From the NCBI GenBank assembly GCA_018712825.1, contig DVGG01000006.1, forward strand, positions 1 to 55,442: DNA of 55,442 nucleotides, written 5' to 3'. How positions within the stretch are numbered: position 1 is the stretch's first letter; each line of letters opens with the position of its first letter. Of this stretch, positions 39,997 to 48,743 are shown piece by piece. This DNA comes from Candidatus Faecousia excrementipullorum (GTDB lineage: Bacteria > Bacillota > Clostridia > Oscillospirales > Oscillospiraceae). The position numbers were made by a program, and so were the translations under genes. Below the pieces are notes generated by a model that saw only the letters and a program-made list of their open reading frames with translations, searched no databases and was not told the DNA's origin.

Positions 39997-42279
39997 ATGG
40001 CTTTGAAAGGTCTTGACATCTTCAAGATGTCTCCTAAGAAGAACTGTAAGGAATGCGGCAGCCCCACCTGTATGGCCTTCTGTATGAAGGTTGCGCAGGG
40101 TGCCGTTTCCATCGATAAGTGCCCCTACTTCTCTGAGGAAGCAAAGGCCAGCCTGAACGAGGCTACCGCTCCCGCCATGAAGACCATTACCTTCGGTAAT
40201 GACCTGAAGCTGGGCGGCGAGACCGTGCTGTTCCGTCACGAGAAGACCCTGGTGAACAAGAACCTGTTTGCCGTTGCTGTCAGCACCGCCATGTCCGCTG
40301 AGGAAGTGGATGCAAAGCTGGCTGACATGCAGAAGGTAGACTACGAGCGTATCAGCGAGCGGATGTACGTGGAGACCGTGTTCGTTTCCAACACCCAGTC
40401 CGATCCCGCTGTGTACGCCGCTCTGGTAGAGAAGGCTGCCGCTACCGGCCGTGCTCTGGTCCTGGAGTGCTGGGACGTGGAGTGCGCCAAGGCTGCCCTG
40501 GCTGTGTGCAAGGACAGCAAGCCCATCCTGGACGGCGCTACTGCCGCCAACTGGGAGGCTATGAACGCTGTTGCGCAGGAAGCCGGCGTGGTGCTGGGCG
40601 TTTACGCTGAGAACCTGTCCGACCTGTACGACACCGTGAAGAAGCTGGAAGCTGCCGGCAACAAGAACCTGGTGCTGGATGTGACCGGCAAGAACGGCAA
40701 GGAGACCCTGGCCAATGCTGTTCTGGTGCGCCGCACCGCCATCAAGGACGGCGACCGTTCCTTCGGCTACCCCTCCATCGTGAACCTGGCCCGGGTTGCC
40801 CAGGGCGATGCCCGTCTGCAGACCGCTTACGCTTCCATGTTCGTGGAGAAGTACGGCTCCATCATCGTGATGGAGAGCATGTCCTACGCTCAGGCTCTGC
40901 CTCTGTACGGCCTGCGCCAGAACATCTTCACCGATCCTCAGAAGCCCATGAAGGTAGAGTCCAAGATCTACCCCCTGAACGGTGCCGACGAGAACGCTCC
41001 CTGCGCTCTGACCGTGGACTTCGCTCTGACCTACTTCCTGGTTTCCGGCGAGCTGGAGCGCTCCAACCAGCCGGTTAACCTGCTGATTACCGACGCTTCC
41101 GGTATGTCCGTTCTGACTGCCTGGGCTGCCGGCAAGTTCTCCTCCTCCTCCATCAAGAAGTTCTTTGATGAGAACGACATTGAGAACAAGATCAAGTCCC
41201 GTACCCTGATCATCCCCGGCAAGGTTGCCGTGATGAAGGGCGAAATCCAGGAGAAGCTGCCCGGCTGGAACGTGGTGGTTGGCCCCCTGGAGGCTGTTCA
41301 GCTGCCCAAGTACATGAAGGACAAGGAGTACGAGGCTGCCGCCAAGGCCGCTGCCGCTGAGAACGCTGCCAAGGCTGCCACCGCTGCTGCCACCGAGGTG
41401 AAGGAGCTGTCCTTCGAGGAGCTGCTGGAAACCAAGGTGCCCAAGATTGAAGTGGTGGACATGGGCGTCAAGTACAAGGGCCACAACCCCGAGTCCCAGA
41501 CTTTCGTCACCATCGGCGAGCGTATCCACTGCATCGCTCCTGTCATCCGTAAGGCTATGGACGAGCGGGATCCCGAGCCCATCCTGAAGCGTGCTGCCGA
41601 GCAGATTGCTGCCGGTGCCACCTACCTGGACGTGAACATCGGACCTGCCGAGAAGGACGGTCCCGAGCGCATGATGTGGGCTGTCAAGCTGCTGCAGGAG
41701 AACTTCAACAATGTGCCTCTGGCTCTGGATACCGCCAACAAGCGGGCTATCGAGGCCGGTATCAAGGTCTACAACCGTACCAACGGCAAGCCCATCGTGA
41801 ACTCCGCCGATGCCGGCTCCCGTATCTCCTACATTGACCTGGCTGCTGCCAACGACGCTATCTGTATTGCCCTGTGCTCTGCCGACGGCATTGCCAAGGA
41901 CAATGAGGAGCGTATGAAGCACTGCCACAACATGCTGGAGCGTGGTATGTCTCTGGGCATGGATGCCACCGACCTGTGGTTTGACCCCCTGTTCCTGGTG
42001 GTCAAGGGCATGCAGGACAAGCAGATGGAAGTTCTGCAGGCCATCAAGATGTTCTCCGACGAGGGCCTGAAGTCCACCGGCGGTCTGTCCAACAACTCCA
42101 ACGGCGCTCCCAAGAACGTCCGTCCCATCATGGACTCCGCTCTGGTAGCTATGGCAATGATGCAGGGTCTGACCTCCGCCATTGTCAACCCCAACGACCT
42201 GCGGCTGATGGAGACCATCAAGTCCTGCGACATCTTCAAGAACCATGTGCTGTACTCCGACTCCTACCTGGAGATCTGA
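39997..42279 (+). CDS. AcsC-AcsE fusion: corrinoid protein large subunit joined to methyl-THF methyltransferase
   Basis: One frame of 760 residues joins two proteins that are separate in model acetogens. Residues 1-445 are AcsC: the 4Fe-4S motif NCKECGSPTCMAFC...KCPY near residues 13-45, then the TIM barrel and cobamide-binding region. Residues 446-480 form an Ala/Lys/Glu-rich linker (EAAAKAAAAENAAKAATAAA). Residues 485-760 are AcsE, the methyltetrahydrofolate:corrinoid methyltransferase, with IGERI, ALDTAN, IVNSADAG, DPLFLV and GLSNNSNG pterin-site motifs. No frameshift or stop is seen at the joint. Expected reaction: methyl transfer from methyl-THF to Co(I). Confidence 0.92.
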   Translation: MALKGLDIFKMSPKKNCKECGSPTCMAFCMKVAQGAVSIDKCPYFSEEAKASLNEATAPAMKTITFGNDLKLGGETVLFRHEKTLVNKNLFAVAVSTAMSAEEVDAKLADMQKVDYERISERMYVETVFVSNTQSDPAVYAALVEKAAATGRALVLECWDVECAKAALAVCKDSKPILDGATAANWEAMNAVAQEAGVVLGVYAENLSDLYDTVKKLEAAGNKNLVLDVTGKNGKETLANAVLVRRTAIKDGDRSFGYPSIVNLARVAQGDARLQTAYASMFVEKYGSIIVMESMSYAQALPLYGLRQNIFTDPQKPMKVESKIYPLNGADENAPCALTVDFALTYFLVSGELERSNQPVNLLITDASGMSVLTAWAAGKFSSSSIKKFFDENDIENKIKSRTLIIPGKVAVMKGEIQEKLPGWNVVVGPLEAVQLPKYMKDKEYEAAAKAAAAENAAKAATAAATEVKELSFEELLETKVPKIEVVDMGVKYKGHNPESQTFVTIGERIHCIAPVIRKAMDERDPEPILKRAAEQIAAGATYLDVNIGPAEKDGPERMMWAVKLLQENFNNVPLALDTANKRAIEAGIKVYNRTNGKPIVNSADAGSRISYIDLAAANDAICIALCSADGIAKDNEERMKHCHNMLERGMSLGMDATDLWFDPLFLVVKGMQDKQMEVLQAIKMFSDEGLKSTGGLSNNSNGAPKNVRPIMDSALVAMAMMQGLTSAIVNPNDLRLMETIKSCDIFKNHVLYSDSYLEI

Positions 42280-42310
42280 GGATAAGCCATAAAAATATCC
42301 CTGCGTAAAA

Positions 42311-42342
42311 GGCCGGGAGGGAAGCTCCCTCCCGGCCATTTT
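42311..42342 (+). terminator. Hairpin terminator between the acsC-acsE fusion and acsB
   Basis: GGCCGGGAGGGA at 42311-42322 pairs with its complement at 42326-42337, followed by ATTTTGC. It divides the cluster; a TTGACA at 42369-42374 could be part of a promoter for acsB, although no good -10 is seen. Confidence 0.75.
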
Positions 42343-42426
42343 GCTTAGGAATCTCTTATCCATTCTCCTTGACAAACTATCACAAGGACTTTGGGAACAA
42401 GAAGTTCATCTAAGGAGGAAAATATC

Positions 42427-44553
42427 GTGAGTGTATTAACCGATTTAATCTACGGCGGCTCCAATGCAGTGGCCGGCCTGACGGAAAATGCCGTCAATGA
42501 GGCCATTGCCAAGTACGGCGCCGACAAGGCCATTGCCTTCCCGGATACCGCCTACTATTTCCCCACCATTTACGCCGCTACCGGTGTAAAGGTCAAGACT
42601 CTGGGTGACCTGCCTGCCTGTGTGGGCGTGCTCAAGAGCCTGATTACCAACCAGGAGGACCTGGGCCAGGCCCTGAATGCCGGCCTTGCCACCGCTGTGG
42701 GTGCGGAAATCCTGGAAGGCCTGAAATATGTGGAGGGCGGCAACCCCTACGAAAACGAGTCCGGCATCGGCTTCGTGCCCGACCCCATCATCCGCTCCCT
42801 GGGCGTGCCCCTGGTTACCGGCGACATCCCCGGTGTTGCTGTGGTGCTGGGCAAGGCTGAGGAGCCGGAGCAGGTGGTGAAGGTGGTCAAGGACTACCAG
42901 AGCAAGGGCATTATGACCTTCCTGGTGGGGGATGTCATCGAGCAGTGTGCCCAGGGCGGCGTGAAGATGGGCCTGGAGCTCCGGGTCATTCCTCTGGGCC
43001 ATGACGTGACCTCCGTCATCCACGTGGTGACCGTTGCCATCCGTGCCGCTCTGATTTTCGGCAACGTCCAGCCCGGCGACCTGGCTGGCCTCCTCAAGTA
43101 CACCAAGGAGCGTGTGCCTGCCTTCGTCAACACCTTCGGCGCCATTGACAATGTGGTGGTTTCCGCCGGTGCCGGCGCCATCGCACTGGGCTTCCCTGTG
43201 GTGGTGGACATCGACCTGGGTGAGAACCAGGTGCCCGGCGCTCTGGAATCCGTCTGCGACCACAATGAGACTGTGAAGAAGTCCCTGGAGCTGCGGGAAA
43301 TCAAGATTAAAGTGACGGAGCTGCCCATACCTGTGGCCTTTGCCGCCGCCTTCGAGGGCGAAATCATCCGGAAGGCCGATATGCACAACGAGTGCTGGTC
43401 CAACAAGAACCCCACCGCCGAGCTGGTGGTCATGAGGGAGATGGACGAGATTGAGGACCACAAGATTACCATCATCGGACCGGATCTGGACGAGGCCAAG
43501 GAGCTGGCTCTGGTGACTTATGTAGAGGTTGCCGGCAAGAAGATGCAGGTGGACTTCGAGTCCGTCATCGAGCGGAAGTTCCATGCCTGGTTCAACTACA
43601 TGGAGGGCATTATGCATACCGGTCAGCGGAACCAGGTTCGTGTCCGGGTGTCCAATGCCGCCTTCGAGGCCGGTGTCCGGATGAAGGACTTCGCCGAGGT
43701 TCTGTATGTGATGATTATGAACGAGTTTGACGCCGTGGTGGATAAGTGCCAGGTGACCCTGATTACCGATGCTGCCGAGGCTCAGAAGTTCCGGGATGAG
43801 GTGGCTATGCCCCGGTACAATCAGAGAGATGACCGGCTGGCTTCCATGACCGACGAGTCCGTGGATCGCTACTACACCTGCATCCTGTGCCAGAGCTTCG
43901 CCCCGGCCCACTGCTGCGTGGTAACCCCGGAGCGTCTGGGCCTGTGCGGTGCTGTGTCCTGGCTGGATGCCAAGGCCACCAATGAGCTGGACCCCAATGG
44001 CCCCTGTCAGCCCATCTTCAAGGAGGGCCTGATTGACGAGCGTACCGGCCGGTACGAGTCTGTCAACAAGATGGTAGCCTCCGCTACCCACGGCGCCGTG
44101 GAGAGCGTGACCCTGTACTCCATCCTGGAGGACCCCATGACCTCCTGCGGCTGCTTCGAGTGCATCTGCGGCATTGAGCCCATGTCCAACGGCGTGATTA
44201 TCGCCAACCGGGAGTATGCCGGCATGACCCCCGCCGGTATGACCTTCGGCGAGCTGGCCTCCTGCACCGGCGGCGGTGTCCAGACCCCCGGCTATATGGG
44301 CCACGGCCGTCACTTCATCTCCTCCAAGAAGTTCTGCTCCGCAGAAGGCGGCATCGCCCGGATTGTGTGGATGCCCAAAGAGCTGAAGGATGATGTGGGC
44401 GAGCGTCTGAACAAGACCGCCAAGGAGCTCTACGGCATTGACAACTTCACCGACATGATTGCCGATGAGACCGTTACCACCGACTGTGAGGAATTGCTCA
44501 ACTGGCTGACGGAAAAGGGTCACCCGGTTCTGGGCATGGAGCCTCTGATGTAA
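42427..44553 (+). CDS. acsB: CO-methylating acetyl-CoA synthase (ACS alpha subunit)
   Basis: The 708-residue product, close to the usual 730, makes acetyl-CoA from CO, a corrinoid-bound methyl group and CoA. The A-cluster ligands are present: YTCILCQSFAPAHCCV...GLCGA gives the cubane cysteines, and MTSCGCFE gives the Cys-Gly-Cys that holds the distal nickel. The GTG at 42427 follows AAGGAGG at eight bases, and the protein then begins like ACS (VLTDLIYGGSNAVAG). The in-frame ATG at 42391 lies before the ribosome binding site. No CODH gene is adjacent. Confidence 0.96.
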   Translation: MSVLTDLIYGGSNAVAGLTENAVNEAIAKYGADKAIAFPDTAYYFPTIYAATGVKVKTLGDLPACVGVLKSLITNQEDLGQALNAGLATAVGAEILEGLKYVEGGNPYENESGIGFVPDPIIRSLGVPLVTGDIPGVAVVLGKAEEPEQVVKVVKDYQSKGIMTFLVGDVIEQCAQGGVKMGLELRVIPLGHDVTSVIHVVTVAIRAALIFGNVQPGDLAGLLKYTKERVPAFVNTFGAIDNVVVSAGAGAIALGFPVVVDIDLGENQVPGALESVCDHNETVKKSLELREIKIKVTELPIPVAFAAAFEGEIIRKADMHNECWSNKNPTAELVVMREMDEIEDHKITIIGPDLDEAKELALVTYVEVAGKKMQVDFESVIERKFHAWFNYMEGIMHTGQRNQVRVRVSNAAFEAGVRMKDFAEVLYVMIMNEFDAVVDKCQVTLITDAAEAQKFRDEVAMPRYNQRDDRLASMTDESVDRYYTCILCQSFAPAHCCVVTPERLGLCGAVSWLDAKATNELDPNGPCQPIFKEGLIDERTGRYESVNKMVASATHGAVESVTLYSILEDPMTSCGCFECICGIEPMSNGVIIANREYAGMTPAGMTFGELASCTGGGVQTPGYMGHGRHFISSKKFCSAEGGIARIVWMPKELKDDVGERLNKTAKELYGIDNFTDMIADETVTTDCEELLNWLTEKGHPVLGMEPLM

Positions 44554-44560
44554 ACCAAAG

Positions 44561-44584
44561 GGGGGCAGGGCAAAACCTGCCCCC
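44561..44584 (+). terminator. Hairpin between acsB and the activator gene
   Basis: GGGGGCAGG at 44561-44569 pairs with CCTGCCCCC at 44576-44584. There is no T tail, so it is more likely an attenuator or RNA-processing or stability element than a full terminator. Confidence 0.5.
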
Positions 44585-44611
44585 AATTACCCGAAAAGGA
44601 TAATTGACTGT

Positions 44612-46537
44612 ATGAAAGTAACCTTCCAAATTCAGGGGGGCACCCCTGTGGAAATCGAATGCAACGCAGGAGATAACCTGCTGGAGTTGGCCCGCCGGGC
44701 CAATGTGGCCATTGACGCTCCCTGCTCCGGCAACGGCTCCTGCGGCAAATGCCGGGTGCAGCTGCTGTCCGGCGAGCTGGAGAGTATCCCCTCCCGGCAC
44801 ATCACCCCGGAGGAATACGAAGCCGGCTGGCGCCTGAGCTGCAGCTGCAAGGTGGTAGGGGACTGCACCGTGCTGGTGCCGGATATCGCCTCTGCCTACC
44901 AGTCCCGGATGAAAACCGCCGACCTCAGCTCCCCGGAGGAAGTGGCCATCTTCCAGGAGACCCAGAAGCAGCTGAAGGAAAGCGGTATTGTCTTTGAAAA
45001 TCCCTTCCTGAGCCTGGAGCTGACCATGGAGGAGCCCACCCTGGAGGACACCATGCCGGACAACGAGCGTCTGACCCGGGCCATCCAGGAGCAGCTGGAA
45101 GTGGATACGGTGGAGATTCCCTTCTGCGTCATGGAAAAGCTGGCCTCCACCCTTCGGCGGGAGCAGTTCCATGTGCGGGTGAAGGGGGAAAAGCAGGGCA
45201 ATACCTTCCGGTGCATGGAGATTACAGGGGCTCAGGACTCTGTGATTGCCGGCTGCGCCATTGACATCGGCACTACCACCGTCACCATGGTGCTGGTAGA
45301 TCTCGCCACCGGAAAGATCCTGGCCAAAGGCTCCTCCGGCAATGGACAGATTCGCTATGGCGCCGATGTGATTAACCGGATTATCCAGCAGGCCAAGCCC
45401 GGCGGACGAAAGAGCCTCCAGGATGCCATCATCAAGGAGACCCTCACCCCCATCATTGCCAACCTTTGCCGCTCTGCCGGAATCTCTGCCCGGAGCATTC
45501 TCCGGCTCTCGGTGGGCGCCAACACCACCATGAACCACCTGTTTGTAGGGGTGGATGCGGAGCCGGTGCGGATGGAGCCCTATATTCCCAGCTTCTTCTC
45601 CTGGGAGGGACTGAAGGCCGGAGATCTGAAGCTCCCTGCCAACCCCCTGGCCCCGGTGATTATCGCTCCTAATATCGGCTCTTATGTAGGCGGCGACATT
45701 ACCGCCGGTACCCTGGCCACCGGCCTGTGGGACTCGGACGAGATGAGCCTGTTCATCGACCTGGGCACCAACGGCGAGATTGTCTTTGGCAACCGGGACT
45801 TTATGATGAGCTGCGCCTGTTCTGCCGGCCCCGCCTTTGAGGGCGGCGACATCTCCTGCGGTATGCGTGCCACCGACGGTGCCATTGAAGCCTGCGTCCT
45901 GGACAAGGACACCATGGAGCTTACCCTCACCATTGTGGGAGATGCAGAGCAGAAGCCGGTGGGTATCTGCGGCTCCGGTATCATCGATATTATCTCCGAG
46001 CTGTTCCGCTGTGGCATTATCAACGCCAAGGGCCTGTTTGTCCGGGAGGGCAGCCGGGTGCAACGGGACGAGCACGGTATGGGCCGGTTTGTGCTGGCCA
46101 CCCCGGAGGAATCGGAAACCGGACGGGAAATCTCCATCAACGAGGTGGATATTGACAACTTCATCCGGGCTAAGGGAGCCATCTTCTCCGCCATCCACAC
46201 CCTGTTGGAGGCGGTGGACATGGACAGCTCCATGATTGACCGGGTGTATGTGGCCGGCGGCATCGGCTCCGGCATCAATATGAAAAACTCCGTGAACATC
46301 GGAATGCTGCCGGATGTGGAGCTGGAGAAGTTCCGCTATATCGGCAATTCCTCCCTCAGCGGCGCTTACGCCATGGTGATGAGCGATGCAGCGGTGGAAA
46401 AATGCACCCAGCTGGCCACCAACATGACCTACCTGGAGCTGAGCACCCACCCCGGCTATATGGATAATTTTGTGGCAGCCTGCTTCCTGCCTCATACGGA
46501 TGCCCGGATGTTCCCCAACAGCCGCCAGGAGGTGTGA
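44612..46537 (+). CDS. acsV: Reductive activator of corrinoid iron-sulfur protein (RACo/AcsV-type, DUF4445)
   Basis: The 641-residue protein has an N-terminal 2Fe-2S ferredoxin domain (residues 1-90; CSGNGSCGKC and a later Cys in LSCSC). A linker follows, then a C-terminal ASKHA-fold ATPase domain with the phosphate motif AIDIGTTTVTMVLVDL and the second glycine-rich loop FIDLGTNGEIVFGN. RACo proteins use ATP to reduce the corrinoid back to Co(I) after accidental oxidation. It directly follows acsB, as in acetogen clusters. Confidence 0.92.
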   Translation: MKVTFQIQGGTPVEIECNAGDNLLELARRANVAIDAPCSGNGSCGKCRVQLLSGELESIPSRHITPEEYEAGWRLSCSCKVVGDCTVLVPDIASAYQSRMKTADLSSPEEVAIFQETQKQLKESGIVFENPFLSLELTMEEPTLEDTMPDNERLTRAIQEQLEVDTVEIPFCVMEKLASTLRREQFHVRVKGEKQGNTFRCMEITGAQDSVIAGCAIDIGTTTVTMVLVDLATGKILAKGSSGNGQIRYGADVINRIIQQAKPGGRKSLQDAIIKETLTPIIANLCRSAGISARSILRLSVGANTTMNHLFVGVDAEPVRMEPYIPSFFSWEGLKAGDLKLPANPLAPVIIAPNIGSYVGGDITAGTLATGLWDSDEMSLFIDLGTNGEIVFGNRDFMMSCACSAGPAFEGGDISCGMRATDGAIEACVLDKDTMELTLTIVGDAEQKPVGICGSGIIDIISELFRCGIINAKGLFVREGSRVQRDEHGMGRFVLATPEESETGREISINEVDIDNFIRAKGAIFSAIHTLLEAVDMDSSMIDRVYVAGGIGSGINMKNSVNIGMLPDVELEKFRYIGNSSLSGAYAMVMSDAAVEKCTQLATNMTYLELSTHPGYMDNFVAACFLPHTDARMFPNSRQEV

Positions 46538-46538
46538 T

Positions 46539-47150
46539 ATGCAGGTAGAAAACCACAAGGAAGAAGTACCCTTTTCCTTTTACGAGGAGAAATTCCGGCA
46601 GCTTCAGCCGGAGAATGTGCTGGAACGGCTGTCCGGGGTTGCCTGGGACGGAAAGAAATTTACCCTGACCCTTCTGGGAAGAGCCTTTGCCATCTCCCAT
46701 CCGGACTACGCCATCCGGGCTTTGGACGGGGGCAGCCTGCCACCCCTTCCTACCCAGACCTTTCTGCTGCGGTACCTGCTGGAAAGCCGGGACGTAGCCT
46801 GGAAAGGGGAGTGGAAGACCTTCCGGGAAATGCCCTGGGGTGAGATGTATATCACCCCCTATACCGGCCGGGTGCTGACCCGGGCGGCCTTCACCCTGGG
46901 AACCCGGATTGGAAAATTCCGGGCAGCTGCAGAAAAAATGGGGGCCGAACCGGTACCCCACGGCGATGCGGGCTTCCGCTTCACTCTGGTGGGCGGCTAC
47001 CAGATGCAGATTCTTGTGTGGGAAGGGGACGAAGAGTTCCCCCCCAGCGCCCAGGTGCTCTACTCCGACAACTTTGCCGAAGGCTTTGCGGCAGAGGACC
47101 GGGTGGTAGCAGGGGATATTCTCATCTCCACCCTGAAAGCCAATATGTAA
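46539..47150 (+). CDS. DUF3786 domain protein
   Basis: A 203-residue cytoplasmic protein matching the DUF3786 pattern, including LLRYLLESRDVAW, WKTFREMPWGEMYITPY and LYSDNFAEGFAAEDRVVAGDIL. Genes of this family are commonly found at the end of CODH/ACS clusters; function is unknown, and a role in assembly or corrinoid handling is inference. The ATG is one base after the activator stop and follows AGGAGG. A strong terminator closes the cluster. Confidence 0.82.
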   Translation: MQVENHKEEVPFSFYEEKFRQLQPENVLERLSGVAWDGKKFTLTLLGRAFAISHPDYAIRALDGGSLPPLPTQTFLLRYLLESRDVAWKGEWKTFREMPWGEMYITPYTGRVLTRAAFTLGTRIGKFRAAAEKMGAEPVPHGDAGFRFTLVGGYQMQILVWEGDEEFPPSAQVLYSDNFAEGFAAEDRVVAGDILISTLKANM

Positions 47151-47151
47151 G

Positions 47152-47190
47152 AAAATGGGCGGCATCCCTTGACGATGCCGCCCATTTTAT
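47152..47190 (+). terminator. Terminator of the acs cluster
   Basis: AAAATGGGCGGCATC at 47152-47166 pairs with GATGCCGCCCATTTT at 47174-47188. Confidence 0.9.
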
Positions 47191-47249
47191 GATACCCTAA
47201 GGATAGAACCTCATTCCGTACCCACCTTCGGTAGAAAGGAGCGTTTTCT

Positions 47250-47726
47250 GTGAAAAAATATGGCAGAACCATTGTGCTGGCCTTTTGTGTTCTGGGACTT
47301 GCAGCTTCTTTGATCATGAATGTGGTGCTTCTCCGAAAGACAACAGCCTTGCGCCTTCTGGATGTTACGGATGTGGGACTTGCCTCGCTTCTGGGTGCTG
47401 AAATTACGGAGATGTATATCGATGAGGACAATAACCCGGATTTTCGGGGAACCTTTCAGGACCAGGAAGTGGCTGAGCAGCTGAAAGCCCTCCTGGAAAA
47501 TGCTGTGTTCCAGGCTTATGAAGCCCCGGGATTTTCTGCCGCCCCCGGCTCCGGTACGGTTCCCTATCTGCGCATCACCACCCCGGAGCATACCTTCGCC
47601 ATCGGAGACGGGCAATCCCATCTGGAAATCACCATAGATGGGGTAACCCAGCGATATACTTCCAATATCCGCTATTCAATCAGCTGCCTGATCGACGAAA
47701 TCTTAGACCGCCAATTTGACCGATAA
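47250..47726 (+). CDS. Uncharacterised membrane-anchored protein
   Basis: A 158-residue protein starting at GTG (47250) after GAAAGGAG. Residues 7-28 form a transmembrane anchor or uncleaved signal (TIVLAFCVLGLAASLIMNVVLL). The outer part (about 30-158) is rich in strands and acidic residues, with the segment LRITTPEHTFAIGDGQSHLEITIDG. I do not recognise the family. It stands alone between two terminators. Confidence 0.7.
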   Translation: MKKYGRTIVLAFCVLGLAASLIMNVVLLRKTTALRLLDVTDVGLASLLGAEITEMYIDEDNNPDFRGTFQDQEVAEQLKALLENAVFQAYEAPGFSAAPGSGTVPYLRITTPEHTFAIGDGQSHLEITIDGVTQRYTSNIRYSISCLIDEILDRQFDR

Positions 47727-47764
47727 AAAAGAGCCTTGCCCGCTATGGTCAAGGCTCTTTTTCA
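47726..47764. terminator. Bidirectional terminator
   Basis: AAAAAGAGCCTTG at 47726-47738 pairs with CAAGGCTCTTTTT at 47750-47762. It serves the plus-strand gene and overlaps the stop of the converging ImmA-like gene. Confidence 0.9.
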
Positions 47765-48189
47765 GGAAAATCCATGCCCCGGGCTTCTTTCCAGTAGGTG
47801 AGGGCCCGGCATACATCCGCCTCCGGGAGCTCGAAAAAATCCGACAGCTGCCAGGGCTCGGTGTAGCCCAGGGAAAAGGCCTGGGCAAAATCCGCCGGGG
47901 TGAGGAAGTGCTCTGCCACATACCGGTTTGCCCGGTACTCGCTCCGCTCCACCAGCTCAAAGGGGCTGTCCACCTTGTGCAGCGCCCCGGTAGCCACATG
48001 TCCCAGCTCGTGGCAGCATACCCCACGCAGCAGCTTCAAAGAGGACAGCTTTTTCAGATTCAGAAAGACTCCATAGAAGCCCTGATCCCGAATGGTGGCG
48101 GCCTCCTGGGGACAGCGGTCAAAGGGAATCACATCCACCTGGTTCTCCCGGCAGTATTCATAAAAATCCGACAGCTCAAACAATGGCAT
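47749..48189 (-). CDS. ImmA/IrrE family metallo-endopeptidase
   Basis: A 146-residue zinc protease of the COG2856 type: the HELGH motif in VCCHELGHVATG gives two zinc ligands and the catalytic Glu, and the ERSEYRANRYVAEHFLTP segment supplies the third ligand. Such proteases usually cleave a partner XRE repressor after a signal. The gene overlaps the end of the XRE gene by one base, so the pair forms a regulatory unit. Pairs like this are common in integrative elements, but no other element genes are near. Confidence 0.9.
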   Translation of the reverse strand: MPLFELSDFYEYCRENQVDVIPFDRCPQEAATIRDQGFYGVFLNLKKLSSLKLLRGVCCHELGHVATGALHKVDSPFELVERSEYRANRYVAEHFLTPADFAQAFSLGYTEPWQLSDFFELPEADVCRALTYWKEARGMDFPEKEP

Positions 48190-48521
48190 CAGTCCTTTTT
48201 CTCCCGGCGGCTGCGCATCAGGCGCACCATCTCCCGGACGGTTTCCTTGTCCTCCTGGCTCAGCTCCCGGAAGTCCCCATAGAAGGCAATGTCCACCTCC
48301 TCCAGCACATCCCGGCTTTCCTCCTCCCCCAGCAGATACCCTACGGAAACGCCGAAATAGGCGGCAATCTTCTGGGCGGTCTGGGCGTTGACGGTTTTCT
48401 TCCGCTCCATTTTGAGATCCGTCATCAGCCCACGGCTAAGCCCTAATTCGTCGCAGAGCCGCCCGGGGCGAATGCCCTTGTCATTGCACAAAGAGAGAAT
48501 GGTGTCGTACAGGTTACCCAT
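48189..48521 (-). CDS. XRE family helix-turn-helix repressor
   Basis: A 110-residue protein with an XRE helix-turn-helix at residues 7-62 (IRPGRLCDELGLSRGLMTDLKMERKKTVNAQTAQKIAAYFGVSVGYLLG pattern, shown in part as GLSRGLMTDL and YFGVSVGYLLG) and a C-terminal acidic/basic helix. GGAGG precedes the ATG at 48521. With the ImmA-type protease it forms a repressor-protease pair. Repeated AAGTAC sequences in its promoter are candidate autoregulatory operators. Confidence 0.88.
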   Translation of the reverse strand: MGNLYDTILSLCNDKGIRPGRLCDELGLSRGLMTDLKMERKKTVNAQTAQKIAAYFGVSVGYLLGEEESRDVLEEVDIAFYGDFRELSQEDKETVREMVRLMRSRREKKD

Positions 48522-48619
48522 GGTTTCTACCTCCAGCCAAAAGGCCACGGGCTGAGGGATTCTCGCCCGTTGCATCAAATATTGTACCCATCCGAGTACG
48601 ATACGGAATTTATAAGTAT

Positions 48620-48648
48620 ATTTTAGTACTTGAATAGGTACTTGTCAA
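48620..48648 (-). promoter_or_regulatory. Promoter of XRE-ImmA pair with AAGTAC repeats
   Basis: On the minus strand TTGACA (48643-48648), 17 bases, TAAAAT (48620-48625). The spacer holds two AAGTAC copies, and AAGTACTAAAATATACTT forms an imperfect palindrome over the -10. Further GTAC motifs follow downstream (48590-48601). Confidence 0.75.
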
Positions 48649-48705
48649 GGGCCATTTTTGGGAGCTGCCCATACTGTAACAGAAAATCGGTACAATAAAC
48701 CGGAC

Positions 48706-48738
48706 AAAAAAGAGGCTGCTTTTGGAGAAAGCAGCCTC
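48706..48738 (-). terminator. Terminator of brnQ
   Basis: On the minus strand GAGGCTGCTTT pairs with AAAGCAGCCTC (48712-48738) and is followed by six Ts. Confidence 0.88.
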
Positions 48739-48743
48739 ATAGG

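Noticed and set aside
39016..42375. 1119-codon open frame on the minus strand opposite acsD and the acsC-acsE fusion
   Set aside because: It is the complement of highly expressed, GC-rich, strongly codon-biased genes; its translation is low-complexity (G, H, V, L, Q) and matches no family.
42445..46558. Long minus-strand open frames (713 and 686 codons) opposite acsB and the activator gene
   Set aside because: Same codon-bias artefact; the plus-strand proteins carry clear catalytic motifs.
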